Below are positions 12,966 through 24,794 of a stretch of 64,000 nt of DNA, one piece after another. The notes beneath the pieces are model-generated. The model had not been told where the DNA came from. It saw nothing but the letters and a program-made list of their open reading frames with translations, and searched no databases. Origin of the DNA: Haemaphysalis longicornis (taxonomy: Eukaryota > Arthropoda > Arachnida > Ixodida > Ixodidae); contig CM023449.1 in NCBI GenBank assembly GCA_013339765.2, forward strand, positions 119,106,957 through 119,170,956. The letters are read 5' to 3'. Both the position numbers and the translations under genes were made by a program. Numbering within the stretch: position 1 is the first letter of the stretch; each line of letters starts with the position of its first letter.

Positions 12966-13099
12966 CATTATCGTCGGCGTTGGGTGGACGGGTGCAGTTT
13001 ATATTTAATTTTGCACGTCCCTGGACCCCTCCCCAAATCCAAACTGATTCAACCGTGCCTGAATGGCACTTCGAAGTATGCATCCACTCAACACCTTTT

Positions 13100-13800
13100 T
13101 TCTGAATCTGCGGACTAGACTTCACTTGGTAAGTGCCTCAAGAGAATTGGAATCAATATCAGGACCTCAATGTCAGCTTCGCAAAAAGCCACAGGTGTTG
13201 GGAGTACAACCCGAGACCCCAAAAAAGCCTTCTTCCATTTGACAGCACGCATTCGAAGCTGATAAAGAGGCGAACAGTTACCAGTTGCCTCAATTTGGCG
13301 TCAACAATATCCTGCGAGCGTAATCTGATCGCAAGTTTTATGAATCAGATCAGCCGCTTGGAAGCCGTCCGATTTCCTCGGAGCGTTATCGCAAGTGTGT
13401 GTGAAAGCAACCTCCAGAAGATCGAACAGGGTAAAGAAGTGCAGCAGCTCAAGAAAAAAAAACGAAAACGCACGTAGTAGCGTACTTCCACAGGTTTTCG
13501 CACTATGTCAAGAATTGTGCAGCCAGGTATAATGTGTGAGCTGTGTGTTCCGCCCCTTGCAAGGTGGATAAAGCGTGCCCGATGATGGCGAATAAGCTAC
13601 CGGAGACATGCTCAAAGAAGCACGCTGCGTTCTACAATGAGTGTGTAAGAAACGTCCTTTACAGTATCCCCTTAAATTGCGAAACGGTGCATATTAGACA
13701 AACTGGACGTTGCTTCAAGGATCGTGCCAGAGAGCACCGGTTGGCAGTCAGCAGCAACATGTGCGGGCACTCGCTGACCACTGCAAGCGCTCTGGGTGTG
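13100..13800 (+). pseudogene. Penelope-like retroelement, 3' part with GIY-YIG endonuclease relic
   Basis: The 13133-13477 frame contains LLPFDSTHSKLIKRR followed by a Cys-rich helical stretch and FPRSVIASVCES. This is the pattern of the region after the reverse transcriptase in Penelope-like elements (usually PFDSxHSKLIKRxI). The next frame, from about 13543, gives VLYSIPLNCETVHIRQTGRC and FKDRAREHRL, the GIY-YIG-type nuclease seen at the C-terminus of these proteins. The YIG-like part reads VHIRQTGR, where VYIGQTGR would be expected, and the two pieces are separated by stops. The reverse transcriptase core is not found upstream, so the copy is 5'-truncated and inactive. Confidence 0.7.
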
Positions 13801-14109
13801 AGCCACTCCTGGATAGGACAACCGGTCTGGGGAGAACAAAAAACAAAACGAAAAAGGAGGTAACTGAAGCAGTTTTTTAAAAAAAAAGAGCAGGCGACAC
13901 GTGCGTCAGAACACCGTCACTTGCGTTAAGTGAAAAATTAGCGCCTTCCAATCTGTGAAGAAGGATAACCTGCAAAGCAGTACGCAGTCCGCGGAGTGCA
14001 CGAAAGAAAGCATGTTTTTTAAAGCAAAGCTTTTCACCTCTACCCACCAAGCGTTCTTTCGCGACCGTTGGTGTCAACAGAAAACTCCCGCGCACAAATA
14101 AAAGAAGTT

Positions 14110-14340
14110 ACTGGCACCGCCAGGAAACGAACCTGGTACTAATACAGTAACAGAGCGTGAGCCCATTGTTTTACCGATTGAGCTACGAGCCGACGTGGAC
14201 ACGGGGAAAACCGGCGGTGCACTCACCAAGCACATCTACGGGTTTACCCCTTGCGTTCTCGCTGAAGGCCACGTGATAGCGTCACGCGACGCCTCGCGCC
14301 GCGGTGCGCTCCGCCCGCGGCACGTGTAACGGCCGTGTCC
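14110..14340 (-). mobile_element. tRNA-derived SINE copy
   Basis: On the minus strand the head reads TAGCTCAATCGG (A box) and GGTTCGTTTCC (B box). The B box sits in a good T-arm, with CCAGG and CCTGG pairing around a 7-base loop. The 5' sequence cannot pair with CGGTGCC to form an acceptor stem, so this is a tRNA-like SINE head, not a functional tRNA. The CG-rich continuation to about 14340 is probably the SINE body. The head is unlike the tRNA-like modules near 42.4, 46.8 and 61.3 kb, so it is a different family. Confidence 0.6.
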
Positions 14341-14388
14341 GCACCTTCAGCATCCGCTAGGACTTACGAAATTTAAAGGAAGCTCACA

Positions 14389-16088
14389 CCAACTCATGCA
14401 ATCTCACTTCAAGCACGCCAATATGCTAAAGCCTGTGGCCTGCAATGTTCACCTAAAAAATCAGAGCTTCTTTTTCTCCGCCCTCATGCCAAACCACAGA
14501 TAAAGGAAGACACTCAAATACTCCTTGATGGCCACGCCATAACTCCAAGCCCCATCATTAAGATCCTGGCCCTACATCTCCAGTCAAAGACCAAGACTGA
14601 CGATCCTTGCAGCGCCACAAATACAGCATCAATCGAATCATACACATGATCAGGCTAGTTGCCACCAAGAGGCGAGGCCTCCAGGAAGTCAATACCCTTC
14701 GAATATTTCAAGCTTTTGTCTTCTAGAAAATCACTACGTCACTCTCTATCTTTTTCTCGGCAAGCAGGACATCAAGATGCTTGATTAAATGATTATGAAT
14801 GCGGTTAAGCGGGCCACTGGTCTTTCCATGAGTGCGTCCACGGAGAGGGGGCTTAGAATGCGGCTCCACTACACGGTGGAAGAGCTGATAGACGGCCATC
14901 GTTCTAACCAGAAGCTCCGACTGAGCAAAACTGCACTGGGTCGCCGCATCCGTCCCCAGATTGGCTGGGCAGCACAAAATGTCACTCCGCTTGATGTACT
15001 GCCGGACTCTTGGTGACAAGAACTACGATGCTGCCCCCTTTACTTAGAAATGTGAACCCAATCGTCAGCTGGGCTAGGTGGTATCCGTCCATCCTAAACA
15101 GTGCCTAACAAAACGACGACGAGGAAGAAGGGACACAAGACAGTGCCGTTTTGTTTCCCTTCTTCCTGATTGTTGTTTTTATTAAGCGCTGTTTAGGATA
15201 AATGCGAGCCCCTCAGACCACGAGAGTCGCCGACAAGCACGAGCACAAGCGCTCAGCCCCACCCCCGGCGTGGATCATGCAGCTATCCATACAGACGTCT
15301 TCCAACATCGAGGACAGCAGTACGCCATCATCGTGGCTACCGCCAGAAGCAACCTTCTTGAGTGTTTCTCACTCAAGACCCAAGACATCACGGCAGCAGA
15401 AGAGGCAGCCATCGGCTTGGCTCTCACTTAAACATGGGTTCCGAAGGTAGTCATCGATTCCCAGCAAGCCGAGCAGACATACCAGTCAGGGCTGCTGTCC
15501 CGAGCTTCACTGCGTGTGCTAAAAAACACTGCCCAACCGGTTCAATTTAATTCATCTAGACGCCTGCTCACGCTTCCCTGAAGGGCAACGAATACGCCCA
15601 CCAATGGGCCTACGCTTTTACACCCCAACCCCCCGCCATGCTATGGAGCTGCACGAGGACAGACAACCGCTTGTCATGGTCAGGGACATAGCCCAGCATT
15701 ATCGCCTTCAGAGACAGACTCTACCCTAACCGCACCCTGAACTTTCCACGCAAGAACTACCATACGGCTCATACCATCGGACGCGTGTCCACTCACTGTA
15801 CCCGAATCGCTACGGCGCTGAATGTAAATTTTGCTCAGAAGCAGAAACACTCAGCCACATAGTCGAGGTGTGCGACTTCATCCCTGAGCACCCACCTCTC
15901 TTCCCGTCAACTACCCAACAACAGCAATGGGAGATGTTGCTGTGCAGCTCTTTCTCCCCACCCAGCTTCAGCTTGTGGACCGAGCACAGGAGGAGCGGAT
16001 ATGCACATGGGCTGTAGTGAAGAAGGAACCACTCCCGTGGCCCACAGTGTGAGGCGTTCAGAAATCTGAATAAAAGTATTTCCTCCAT
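14389..16088 (+). pseudogene. I-clade LINE, 5'-truncated ORF2 (RT end, RNase H, zinc finger)
   Basis: The pieces occur in order on the plus strand. The RT end contains YAKACGLQCSPKKSELLFL at about 14410, then DGHAITPSP. A connecting region runs through 14789-15016. An RNase H domain follows at 15290-15540, with AAEEAAIGLAL and VVIDSQQAEQTY. A C-terminal zinc-binding motif C-K-F-C-x7-H-x4-C lies at about 15820-15880. A terminal AATAAA-type end follows at 16065-16085. Frame breaks, an in-frame stop after the EEAA block, and a foldback insertion at 15091-15199 inactivate it. RT plus RNase H plus CCHC is diagnostic of the I group. A shorter relative of the same C-terminus lies at 50.4 kb. Confidence 0.8.
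15091..15199. mobile_element. Short foldback (MITE-like) insertion
   Basis: The left end ATCCTAAACAGTGCCTAA is the near-perfect inverse of the right end TTAAGCGCTGTTTAGGAT. The interior AACGACGACGAGGAAGAAGG pairs imperfectly with CCTTCTTCCTGATTGTTG. The whole 109-bp segment can fold on itself, interrupts the I-clade LINE coding region, and encodes nothing. Confidence 0.75.
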
Positions 16089-16224
16089 CTGCTCCGCCTC
16101 GTGCTCTTCCTCCCGCAGACTTCGTCGCTTTTGTCGGCGGGGGAAGAGACGGACAAGGGAGATCGTCTAACACCGGTCTGAATTTCCTTTTTTTACAAAA
16201 AAAATAGTTTCCTATAAAATCCTT

Positions 16225-16257
16225 CTATAAAAGGCAGATTGCTACTGCCTTTTATAG
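16225..16257. repeat. 13-bp perfect hairpin
   Basis: CTATAAAAGGCAG and its exact inverse CTGCCTTTTATAG flank the 7-base loop ATTGCTA. A related TATAAAA repeat precedes it. Its function is unknown. A foldback end or a small hairpin transcript are both possible. Confidence 0.7.
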
Positions 16258-19200
16258 GAGGCGGCTAATCGCACAGCAATAATTTCTTGTCTGGAGTAAC
16301 CTTTTTTGAGCCTCCAACACTAACGTAAAGACCTTGTTCTCTAACTTTTTTGAAGAAGCCTGATTGAACCTTTACTGTGATTGGAAGCGTAGGCAGCTGC
16401 TGCACATTGGGCTACCATTTGTTAAAAATGTTACAAAGGAGGACAAGGCGGCTATTGGCAGCTACCTCTAAATATCACCTTAAATGTAATATAGTAGTTG
16501 CATCTCTATACTAAGGATATCACTTAAACGCATCGACGCACGCCTCGGCTTTTTCAAATAATTGTGCAGTGACCATGTCTGATCGACTACGTAGATGAAG
16601 AACTGAGCGCAGACCGAAATACAACCATGATATGGGTGCACAATTGCGGTTGGATTGGACTGCTGTCACTGACCCTTGACTGCAGGCGGATAAGAAAAAG
16701 GCGTTACGTTCAATTGAGGTTGCGCCGATGCTGCTACCTGCTCCAATCTCCTCAACACAATTCCACCGATACGTAGAAGAAACATCGCTCAAACCAGCCC
16801 AATACAACAGCAACGGCTGCAGCTTCTAGCCGGCCGTGATCCTCCTCTACGAACACATAGACTTTAACGACGTCGAAAATAAACATACAAGCCATTTGGC
16901 AAAGACGAAGCATAGTCCGAAAAGACATCGCCGCAAAAATCGAGAACATGAAATCGAGGATAAACGCCGGGCCACCATCAGTCGGTAAGCTGATATGCCT
17001 GAAGGAAAGCCGGGTAAAAAAATATAACATTCGGGAAAAGCTAGACGGTGATAATGAAGAGCTTGTCTACTTGAACCGTTTAAGAGAAGAATTTGAAAGC
17101 TCCGATGAATTTCTAACCTAAATCTTGCTGACCAAATAAAGAATAAACTTACGGTTGCCATTGTTGAAATTTCCCTCAGCAATGACATAGTAGAAGCAGC
17201 CACGGAAGAATACATTATTACTGTAAGCAATAACGAATCAGCATTGGAGAGAAGACCGTTCCTAAAAAAAGAGTGATTTGATGATAACTTCCGGAGAAGC
17301 TTTCCGAAAACCGAAGGTCACTCATCCAGCTTAATTGACCTTAAAGAAACAATACTCCATCAACTGCCAACGCAGAGCGGCCGTTTTTGTTGCTTCCTCG
17401 GACAACTTCATTCTGAATGATGAACTTTATCGAACTAGCCGTCACAGCAACGACAACGCAATGGAGGCACCTGAAGGGTCGTCTACATCGTTTGGTCTCT
17501 ATGAAACGAAACGTTTGGTGCGCAACACAAAACGACTTCATGAAGGCCTACAAACACGAAACGTGAACTAAAAATCACCTCGTAAGCACAGATATATTAT
17601 TGAGCCTTAGACTCCTCGATGGAGCATTCGGTACAAGACGCCGTCGTGTTGGCTCGGGTTGAAAGGAGGTTGGTTTTGCGTAGGCAAATCGTAAAGAACA
17701 TTTGAAAAACGTGGAGTCAAAAGAAAGGCTATGCAAATGGCAACTGAAGCTCACCTCAATTCCACTCAGCTACACAGTTGTCCACCTTCCCCCTTGCGTG
17801 TGTTCTCCATTAAATTCCTGCTGATGTGCCTTTCATGATATAGGCGGAAACACCGTCTGGGTATCAATTTAGTGAAAACTTGTTCCCCCCGGCGCTGTCA
17901 ACCAAATTAGTGGCACATAAATACACGAGAGAATAACCAGCTAGTGGAAATTTGAGATTCTTCTACCGCAAACATAGTGGAAAATGTTGGCAATGCAGGT
18001 CACTTGACTTGTGTGGCAACTTAGCGTCCCTTGTCAAAAGGCCTGACTGCCACTTTTAGCTGCGTTGCGTGGTTTTGAAATGCGAAAAAGCTGCAGTGAT
18101 GGGTGAGAGCAAACCCTCATCACTCCAGAGAATATCGGCTGCTTGATGCGATGGCTCGCACCCTTACGCACTAGACGTAACAACAGTACTTGCACAATGG
18201 GGCAAGTCGCGTTTTGTAGGAACCACGCGGTGCATTGGGAGAATTAGGAAGGTGAAGGTGTTTGAAGTAGTTGGGCAATAACTTTGGTAACGTCGTTGGC
18301 ACGACAGCGACGTTAGTGCACCAGTTTTGAATCTTACATTGTTTGTTTATGTTGTTGACTTCGCCAGAGCAATAAACTTGTCACACATTGCTCGGGCGCG
18401 CATTAATTAATAGGCATCATTGAATTGGCCTGGTGTGCCCAGTGTACACGAAATAAAAAGCAATGATATACCAGTTTTATACGAAAATCAAATTTGTGGG
18501 AAACCGTGCTTAGAGAAAGTGAGAGAGAGGGAGAAACAGGAAATAAACACCCACTGGAGACAATAAAGATTAGCTAATTGGTTTACTTCGCTGGAAGGAG
18601 GGAACAACAGGGCCACTATTTTAAACCGCGGAATTATCCCGCACATGTAGGGAAACAAGAACCTCAGCCATACGACGCTAAAAAGACGAAAACAGACTAG
18701 AAACCCAAGGTACAGTGAAACCAGGCGGAAGTGTTGTGTTCGAACTAACTGGGGTTGTATGAGGAATGAGAGCGTGGAATTCTGCAATTGGAATCCTTTC
18801 AAGTGTGAGAAAGAGGTACGCAGAACTTGAAAGAACCGTACATTCGGCAAGTACACGGAACTAGAACATCGTTAAGGACAAAAAGACCCTGGCAACAGGC
18901 CAGGCTGAAACCAAGCGCTTCTGCAAAGTTTCTAGACTCCAAAATGTGGAAAAGACTCGAAATAGGGGCACAAAAGGCAGCAGAGCAATTGAACCGAGTA
19001 ATTGGGTGAGCGACAAAAAAATACCGGTTTCGATTGCTACCGACAGAATAAAAAACATTACAGGAAATAGAGTCCTTTCAATCAGCGGTTCTTTGGAAGG
19101 ACCGCTTAAGAGCAATAAAAATTTACTTTATTTTCAAACAGGGTTCTCGCGCGATTATTAACCTTTTGTGCTCCTACGACAAGCAATTTCATAATAGAAA

Positions 19201-20175
19201 ATTTTCTTCTGCCGGACGGAAACCAATGGTGTGGAGAGGAAACAATTCTACCACTTGAAAAACAACAGAGATATGGGGAGGAGGAAGTGAATATAATAAA
19301 AATAAATATGGCTCAAAAAATATCCGCCTATTTTCGGCGTACATCATATAACCCAAATGAAAACCTAATTTCCTTCTGTAAAATTACTCCATTAAAACAT
19401 CTGTATAATTATACCGCTTTTAGCTCTTTTTGCATGTTCATTCCTAAACATCAACACAATTTTTAAAATTCAGAGGACAACTATGACGCTGAAGGCATGT
19501 GGGAAACACACCCACTATATACTTACACGTGGCACGTAGCTGGTTTTTTTTACTAATCAGAAATTTTGATCGTAACAGCACAACCTTCTTTATAATTGAC
19601 ATGCAGAAGTAAAAAAAAGTTTTATTAGAGGAAACCCGTTCATATACGTAGGGACTACAATAACTCATAGAAGTTGAATGACGTGCGGCCGGTTGAGGCT
19701 TTTAATTTTATTTTTCACTATGCGTTTTTAATGCATAGTTCGTAACTCTTTGAAATAACGATTACCCTCCTTTATATTGACGCAAAAAACGGGATTATAT
19801 TTAATATGAATGGCCGTTACCTTCGTCTGTAACTGCACAACTATCATTTTTAAACTTAATAAAGCCGCGTCTTTCCTAATTTATTGGATTGGAATTTATT
19901 GGACACGACCAACATCAAGCGTCTTTGCTTGGTGTTGCTCGTCATCATTCCATTCTTAAAATGTATCAGTTCTTATGTTAAAATTGGTTGTTATTCATCG
20001 CTTTAACTTCAAAGTAATGTCTTGGTCATGTATTTTTTTTCAGATTTAATTACCAAAAATAGGTTTTCCTTATCAATTTCTGTTGGTCGTAATTTACTAT
20101 TGCTTGTGGTATCTCCGATAGCCATCAACAACATCCCCAGTCTGTCAACTTGCGTGACGTTTGTTGTTGTTTGAT
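16258..20175. other. Unassigned sequence
   Basis: I recognise no gene, LTR or SINE in this 3.9 kb. Open frames at 16752-17230, 18488-18856 and 18861-19115 lack motifs and overlap frames on the other strand. 19.2-20.1 kb is strongly AT-rich. Confidence 0.4.
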
Positions 20176-20597
20176 ATTGGCAGGAAGACAAAGGTGACGC
20201 TGTTGGCTTCAGTGAAAATCAGATTTATTGGAGCGAGCTTGTGCTCTCCAACAACATAAAAATACACAGGCAGAGAAACAGCAGTCAAGAAAGAGACGTG
20301 CGCAGACTAGTGTCGGAAAATCGAATACCGCGGTGTCTGCTCTGCGGGCATTTATCTCTCAACACGGGTTTTTATCGCACCGCCGAATTGCCTCCAGAAC
20401 ACTGTAGATTAAAAAAAGCTTATTATTGGCTGGTGACGTTATTTTGATACACTGTTCCTATAAAAGGAGATAACACGTGCGGCATAAAGAATGAAACGCG
20501 CGCTTCAATTGGCCCAAGATTAACACAGATAACACAGCCCATCGCAGCCGGTTGGCTATAGCTTAAACAAACAAACCAAATGCGTGGTTCGCAGCAT
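20176..20597 (-). repeat. Ty3/gypsy 3' LTR
   Basis: This segment matches 25558-25953 over its length. Shared blocks include AAAAATACACAGGCAG, AATCGAATACCGCGG, GAATTGCCTCCAGAACACTG and CACGTGCGGCATAAAGAATG. The element is transcribed on the minus strand, so this is the downstream LTR. Copies differ by many substitutions and small indels, so the insertion is old. The outer boundaries are approximate because termini and target duplication are degraded. Confidence 0.75.
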
Positions 20598-21800
20598 TAA
20601 CCCCCCCTCTCTCTAAGCGTGCATCGACCCGATGCTAAAAAAAGACAGTCCGAACAAACAACAAAAAAAGTTATTATCTTGCGTAGTAAGCTTTCCGGCG
20701 ATCCGCATGGAAGACTTTGGGCCGCGTGCGTCGTCATGATGTTCCGGAACCACCGTCGGGGATCACCTCGTAGGTACGTTGGCCAACACTTTGCAGAATC
20801 CGGTAGAGTCTGAAATACCGTCGGACAAGTTTCTCTTTGAGCACATGTCTTCGTATGCGAGTCCAAACTCACACACAATCCCCTGGACGGTACTCGGCGT
20901 CTTAGGGTCGAAGGTTGTAGCGTCCGGAACACACGAGCTGCTGGTCGTTTGCGCGAGCGAGCTGGCGGGGCTCTTCTGCGCGCTGAAAGTATCCTTGGAC
21001 GACGGCGTTTAAGTCGTCGTCTTCTATGAGTGGAAGTACGTAGTCAAGCATCGGTCAAGCATAGAGGGGGTCAAGCGTCATAGTTGGCGGTCTTATATAG
21101 ACAAGCTCGAATGGTGTCATCTCCATAGTTTCCTGGATAGCCGTGTTGTACGCAACGTGACATAGGGAAGGACTTCGGCCCAAGTGTTATGTTCAAAGTC
21201 AACGTACATAGCATACTCGCGATGGCCTGTTCAGCCGTTCCTCTAGTGGGTTCGTTTCGGGGTGGTACGCTATCGTTCTGCTGTGTTCCGTGTTGCTGTA
21301 GCGTAGGATTCCTTGCATAAGCTCCGCAGCGAACGCCGTTCCGCGGTCCGTGAATAGGACTTCAGGGGCTCCATGTCACAGCACAACTTGGGTTATAAAG
21401 AACTTGGCGACTGCTTGTGCAGTCCCCCTCGGAAGAGCGGCGGTCTCTCCGTAGCGCGTCGTGTAGTTTTTCGCCACGACAATCCACTTGTTCTGGGGTC
21501 GTGACGTAGGGAACGGGTGCAGAAGGTCCATTCCAATCTGTTGGAAAGGACTAGGTGGGACGGCAATAGGCTACAGAAGTCCAGCCGGTCTCGTCTGTAA
21601 TGTTTTTCGTCCCTGGTAGTCACGGCAGCTCTGGACATATTGGGACACATCTGTTCTAAGGCGGGGCCAATAGTAATTCGCCTTGACTTTTCCAATAGTG
21701 CGTGCTGTCCCGAGATGTCCGGATGGTGGGTTGTCGGGGCTTGCTTCCAAAATTTCGTCACGAAGGCCTGCAGGAATTACTAGAAGATAATTCGTTCTCT
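20598..21800 (-). pseudogene. Ty3/gypsy integrase region, broken
   Basis: The minus strand from about 21760 downwards carries fragments of a gypsy integrase in several frames. These include an HPDISGQ-type stretch, the zinc-binding region and a CPNMSRAAVTTRD-like segment where a second Cys should follow. The catalytic core can be traced past 21300. No frame stays open for the length of the domain. It lies directly downstream of the RNase H frame, in the order expected for gypsy pol. Confidence 0.65.
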
Positions 21801-21801
21801 T

Positions 21802-22365
21802 TCAGGGGTTGAAAGTTTTCTTCGCGAGGGCGGAGGTATTGAGGCTGAATGCTGGTACGTTTTGTTTGAAGGTCCTAGGCACGGTGACATTGGGTCCTTC
21901 CATGACGCCTAAATCGGGGTCGGCACGCTCCTGGGCGGCTAGCTCACTCACCGTCACGACACCGAAGAATGCGCTGTCTGCGTCGGAGTCTTGAGGTGGT
22001 GGGTCCACGGAGGTGCGGGAAAAAGAGTCGGCATCGGAGTGTTTCCTGCCAAATTTATAGACGATTGTAACGACCAATTCCTGTACGCACAAGCTCCATC
22101 GCCAAAGACGGCCAGAGGTGTCTTCCAAATTGGCGAGCCAACACAACGCATCGTGGTCTGTCACAACTTTGAACTGTCTACCATACACGCATGGGCGAAA
22201 TTTCGAAAAGGCCAATGTGATAGGCAGGCACTTTTTATCGAAGGCAGAGTCGTTTCTCTCCTCCTTCGACAGCAGACGGCTAGCATATGCGATTATCTTT
22301 TCGCAACCGCTTTGCTTTTGGACGAAGACGGCACCTAGGCCTATATCACTGGTGTCCTGGCGCAT
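21802..22365 (-). pseudogene. Ty3/gypsy RNase H and connector
   Basis: This 187-residue frame opens with DTSDIGLGAVFVQKQ (the D-x-S-x-x-G-x-G-A-V pattern of gypsy RNase H). It continues with IAYASRLLSKEERN, then FKVVTDHDALCWL (TDH motif), then KFGRKHSDADSFSR (N/H-x-x-AD-x-LSR type). It ends in a linker that leads to the integrase. It is the longest preserved piece of the element. It is joined to the RT upstream only through frame changes and has no start codon of its own. Confidence 0.8.
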
Positions 22366-22549
22366 TTACGTTGATATCTTTCGGGGTGCTATCTTTTGTC
22401 AAGCGTGTGAGTGGCTCTGCAATGCCTGCGAAGTTTGCGACGAAGCGCCGGTAGGATGTGCACAGTCCGAAAAATCTTCGCACGCCCTTCCTGTCTTTCA
22501 GCCATTAGAAGTTCGCTATGGCTGAAGGTTTCGCCAGGTGAGACAGAAC

Positions 22550-23230
22550 TCACTCCTCGGGTACGAGGTGACCCAAAATCTTGAGTTCCTCGTACGCGAA
22601 GCGGCACTTTTCAGGCTTCAGCATTAATACCGAAGAACGGATGGCTTCGAGTACAGGCTCCAACCTCGCAAGGTGTTCGTCGGATGTCCGGGCGAATACC
22701 GCAACGTCGTCGTGGTAAACGAAGCAGGTGTGCCACTTCAGATGAGCTAGCAGTGTCCATGACTCTTTGATAGGTTGCTTGCACCGTGCATAGCCCAAAC
22801 GGCACCTTGAACTCGTATAGGGCGTCAGGGATTATGAATGCAGTCTTCTCTAGGTCTTCCTCGTCCACTTCAATTTGCCAGTAGCCGGTCTTCACATCCA
22901 TCGATGAGAAGTACTTCGCATGGCAGAGGTGGTCGAGGGCGTCGTCGATTCGTGACAAGGAGTAAACGTCCGTTTTGGTGATTTCTTTCAATCGCCGTTA
23001 GTCAACGCAGACCCTCAAAGCTCTGTCTTTTTTCTTCACGATTGCGAACGGAGTAGCCCAGGGGCTTTTCGATGGCTGCATAATGTCGTCGCTAAGCTTG
23101 TCGTCGACTTGTGTCCGGATGGCGTCCCGTTCGTGTGAAGACACGCGGTATGGTGACTGTCCGGGAGGTCGGTCTGCATCTTCGGTTCTAATTCGGTGCT
23201 TTGCTACAGGTGTCTGACGTAGTTTTTAGT
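22550..23230 (-). pseudogene. Ty3/gypsy reverse transcriptase
   Basis: Reading the minus strand from 23230, the frame gives HRIRTEDADRPPGQSPYRVS, then a SPWATPFAIVKKKDRALRVC segment. An in-frame stop then sits where the Tyr of VDYRRLN is expected (about 23000). The next piece has FSSMDVKTGYWQIEV (motif A) and FKVPFGLC (motif B). After a frame change comes FVYHDDVAVFA (motif C; the usual first pair is YxDD) and CRFAYEELKILGHLV. The catalytic Asp residues are present, but the stop and frameshift inactivate it. Confidence 0.85.
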
Positions 23231-23641
23231 TCGATTTAAAACACTCGTTGTAGGGACGCAGACATTTCAACAATTTGTGCCAGTTTTCTTGCGGCAGAGG
23301 CGCGTTCACGTCGAAAGGATGAGGCAGCTTGAAAGCATCTGCGCGTGCGCGTTCAAAGTTGGCGGTCGCGAACACTTCAATTGTTTCTTGCGTTTCTTCG
23401 AGGAATGCAATGCCAGTGCCCTTGTTTAAATGCTGGTGCTCCTTGGTGAAATTAGTGACCAAAACGTGGGATTTGCGTTGCTTAAAGCGCGCAATCCCTC
23501 ATGCGACGGAGACACCGGGGTCGAGAAGCAAACTTTGGTCACTCTCTGTGATAACGTCGATGTCAGGGGCAGCACCCTCACAGTAAACGGTGATCATCAA
23601 GCTTGCGCGGGGTGGCAGGGTGACGTGATCGGTGGTGATCC

Positions 23642-24019
23642 CTACACCAACACGGAATTGGGGTTTCGGCAGCGGCGTCGTGGAGTGTTCGGAGGAAACA
23701 TTATTGACTTAGTCGGCAGATCAATTATTGCGCCGTTGTCCGTCAAAAAGTCAATGCCAAGAATTGCTTCGTGGGACCAGTTAGGCAAAATGAAGAACGC
23801 AGCAGGGCACGTGGTGCCGTCTATTGTGATGCGCCATGTGCACGTTTCACTTGGCGTTACGAGATGGCTTTCTGCTGTGCGTATGTGCGGACCGTCCCAT
23901 CTCGTGGCAAATTTCTTCAGCTTCGAACTGAATGACCCGCTCATTACCGAGTAGTCGGCTTCCGTGTCGATGATGGCGACTAAGACAAAGCCGTCGATGG
24001 ACAACTGGACGTCAGACAC
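23642..24019 (-). pseudogene. Ty3/gypsy aspartic protease, altered active site
   Basis: The 125-residue frame shows VLVAIIDTEADYSVMS, where retroviral-type proteases have DTGAxxS, and later HEAILGIDFLTDNGAIID (the ILGxDFL block). The Gly of the DTG triad is Glu here, which should abolish activity. It lies between gag and RT as expected. Confidence 0.8.
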
Positions 24020-24794
24020 CGCTTTGCTCGAGTTTCAGGTGCGCCGGGGCATCGTATCTCGGCTTGTGAGTGTTGGCGGTCGGGTGCTATGCGTCTTCAT
24101 TGTCGTCGTCTTCTCAGCCGCAGGCTGTCATATCGGGTAGGTGTGGCGTCGTGCGGCTGAGGTCGTGTTCGGGAGTCACGTCAGGTTTGGATCTGGTAGT
24201 CTGGCTGAGGGCATGTCGTCAATCATGGTCTTTGTGGAATCGCTGCATCGTTGGAGGGTTTTCGTCTTTCGACCATGTTGCAACTTCGCCTCCAGACTTT
24301 GCTCCTTTAAGTTTCCCCCGCATGGGCTGCGGGACTTTCCAAGTGCTAAATCAGCATTGCTACACAGGCTTGAGGACTGGTATGGGTAGGGCAACGGCGA
24401 ACAGTTGAAACGGGCTGGGCCACGGCGGGTTTCGTCGATCTCACGTGGTCGTTGGCCACGGAAAGGGCTAGGTGCGTCGACGAAAAAACCACGCAGTCCG
24501 AGTGTGTTGTATGGGCAGCGACGAAAAATGGTATCGGCCTCTCAACTGTGGTAGCATTGCGGATTATTATCGGTGGTTCGCCATACGTCAGTCTTCTTCG
24601 ACGTCTGGTATTGGCCTGCAGGGTGTCGGGCGGGTGACAGTGGACAGTGGTATGGCGGGCGTCTTTACGACGGGTTGGAGCAGGGCGGGGTAGACGAACA
24701 GCCACGAAATAGGTCATCGATTGGGGCTCGCGGTGTTATTCGGACCGTGTAGAAGTTCCCAAAGCGTGTTGAACTTCTTCGGTGGTTACGTGGG

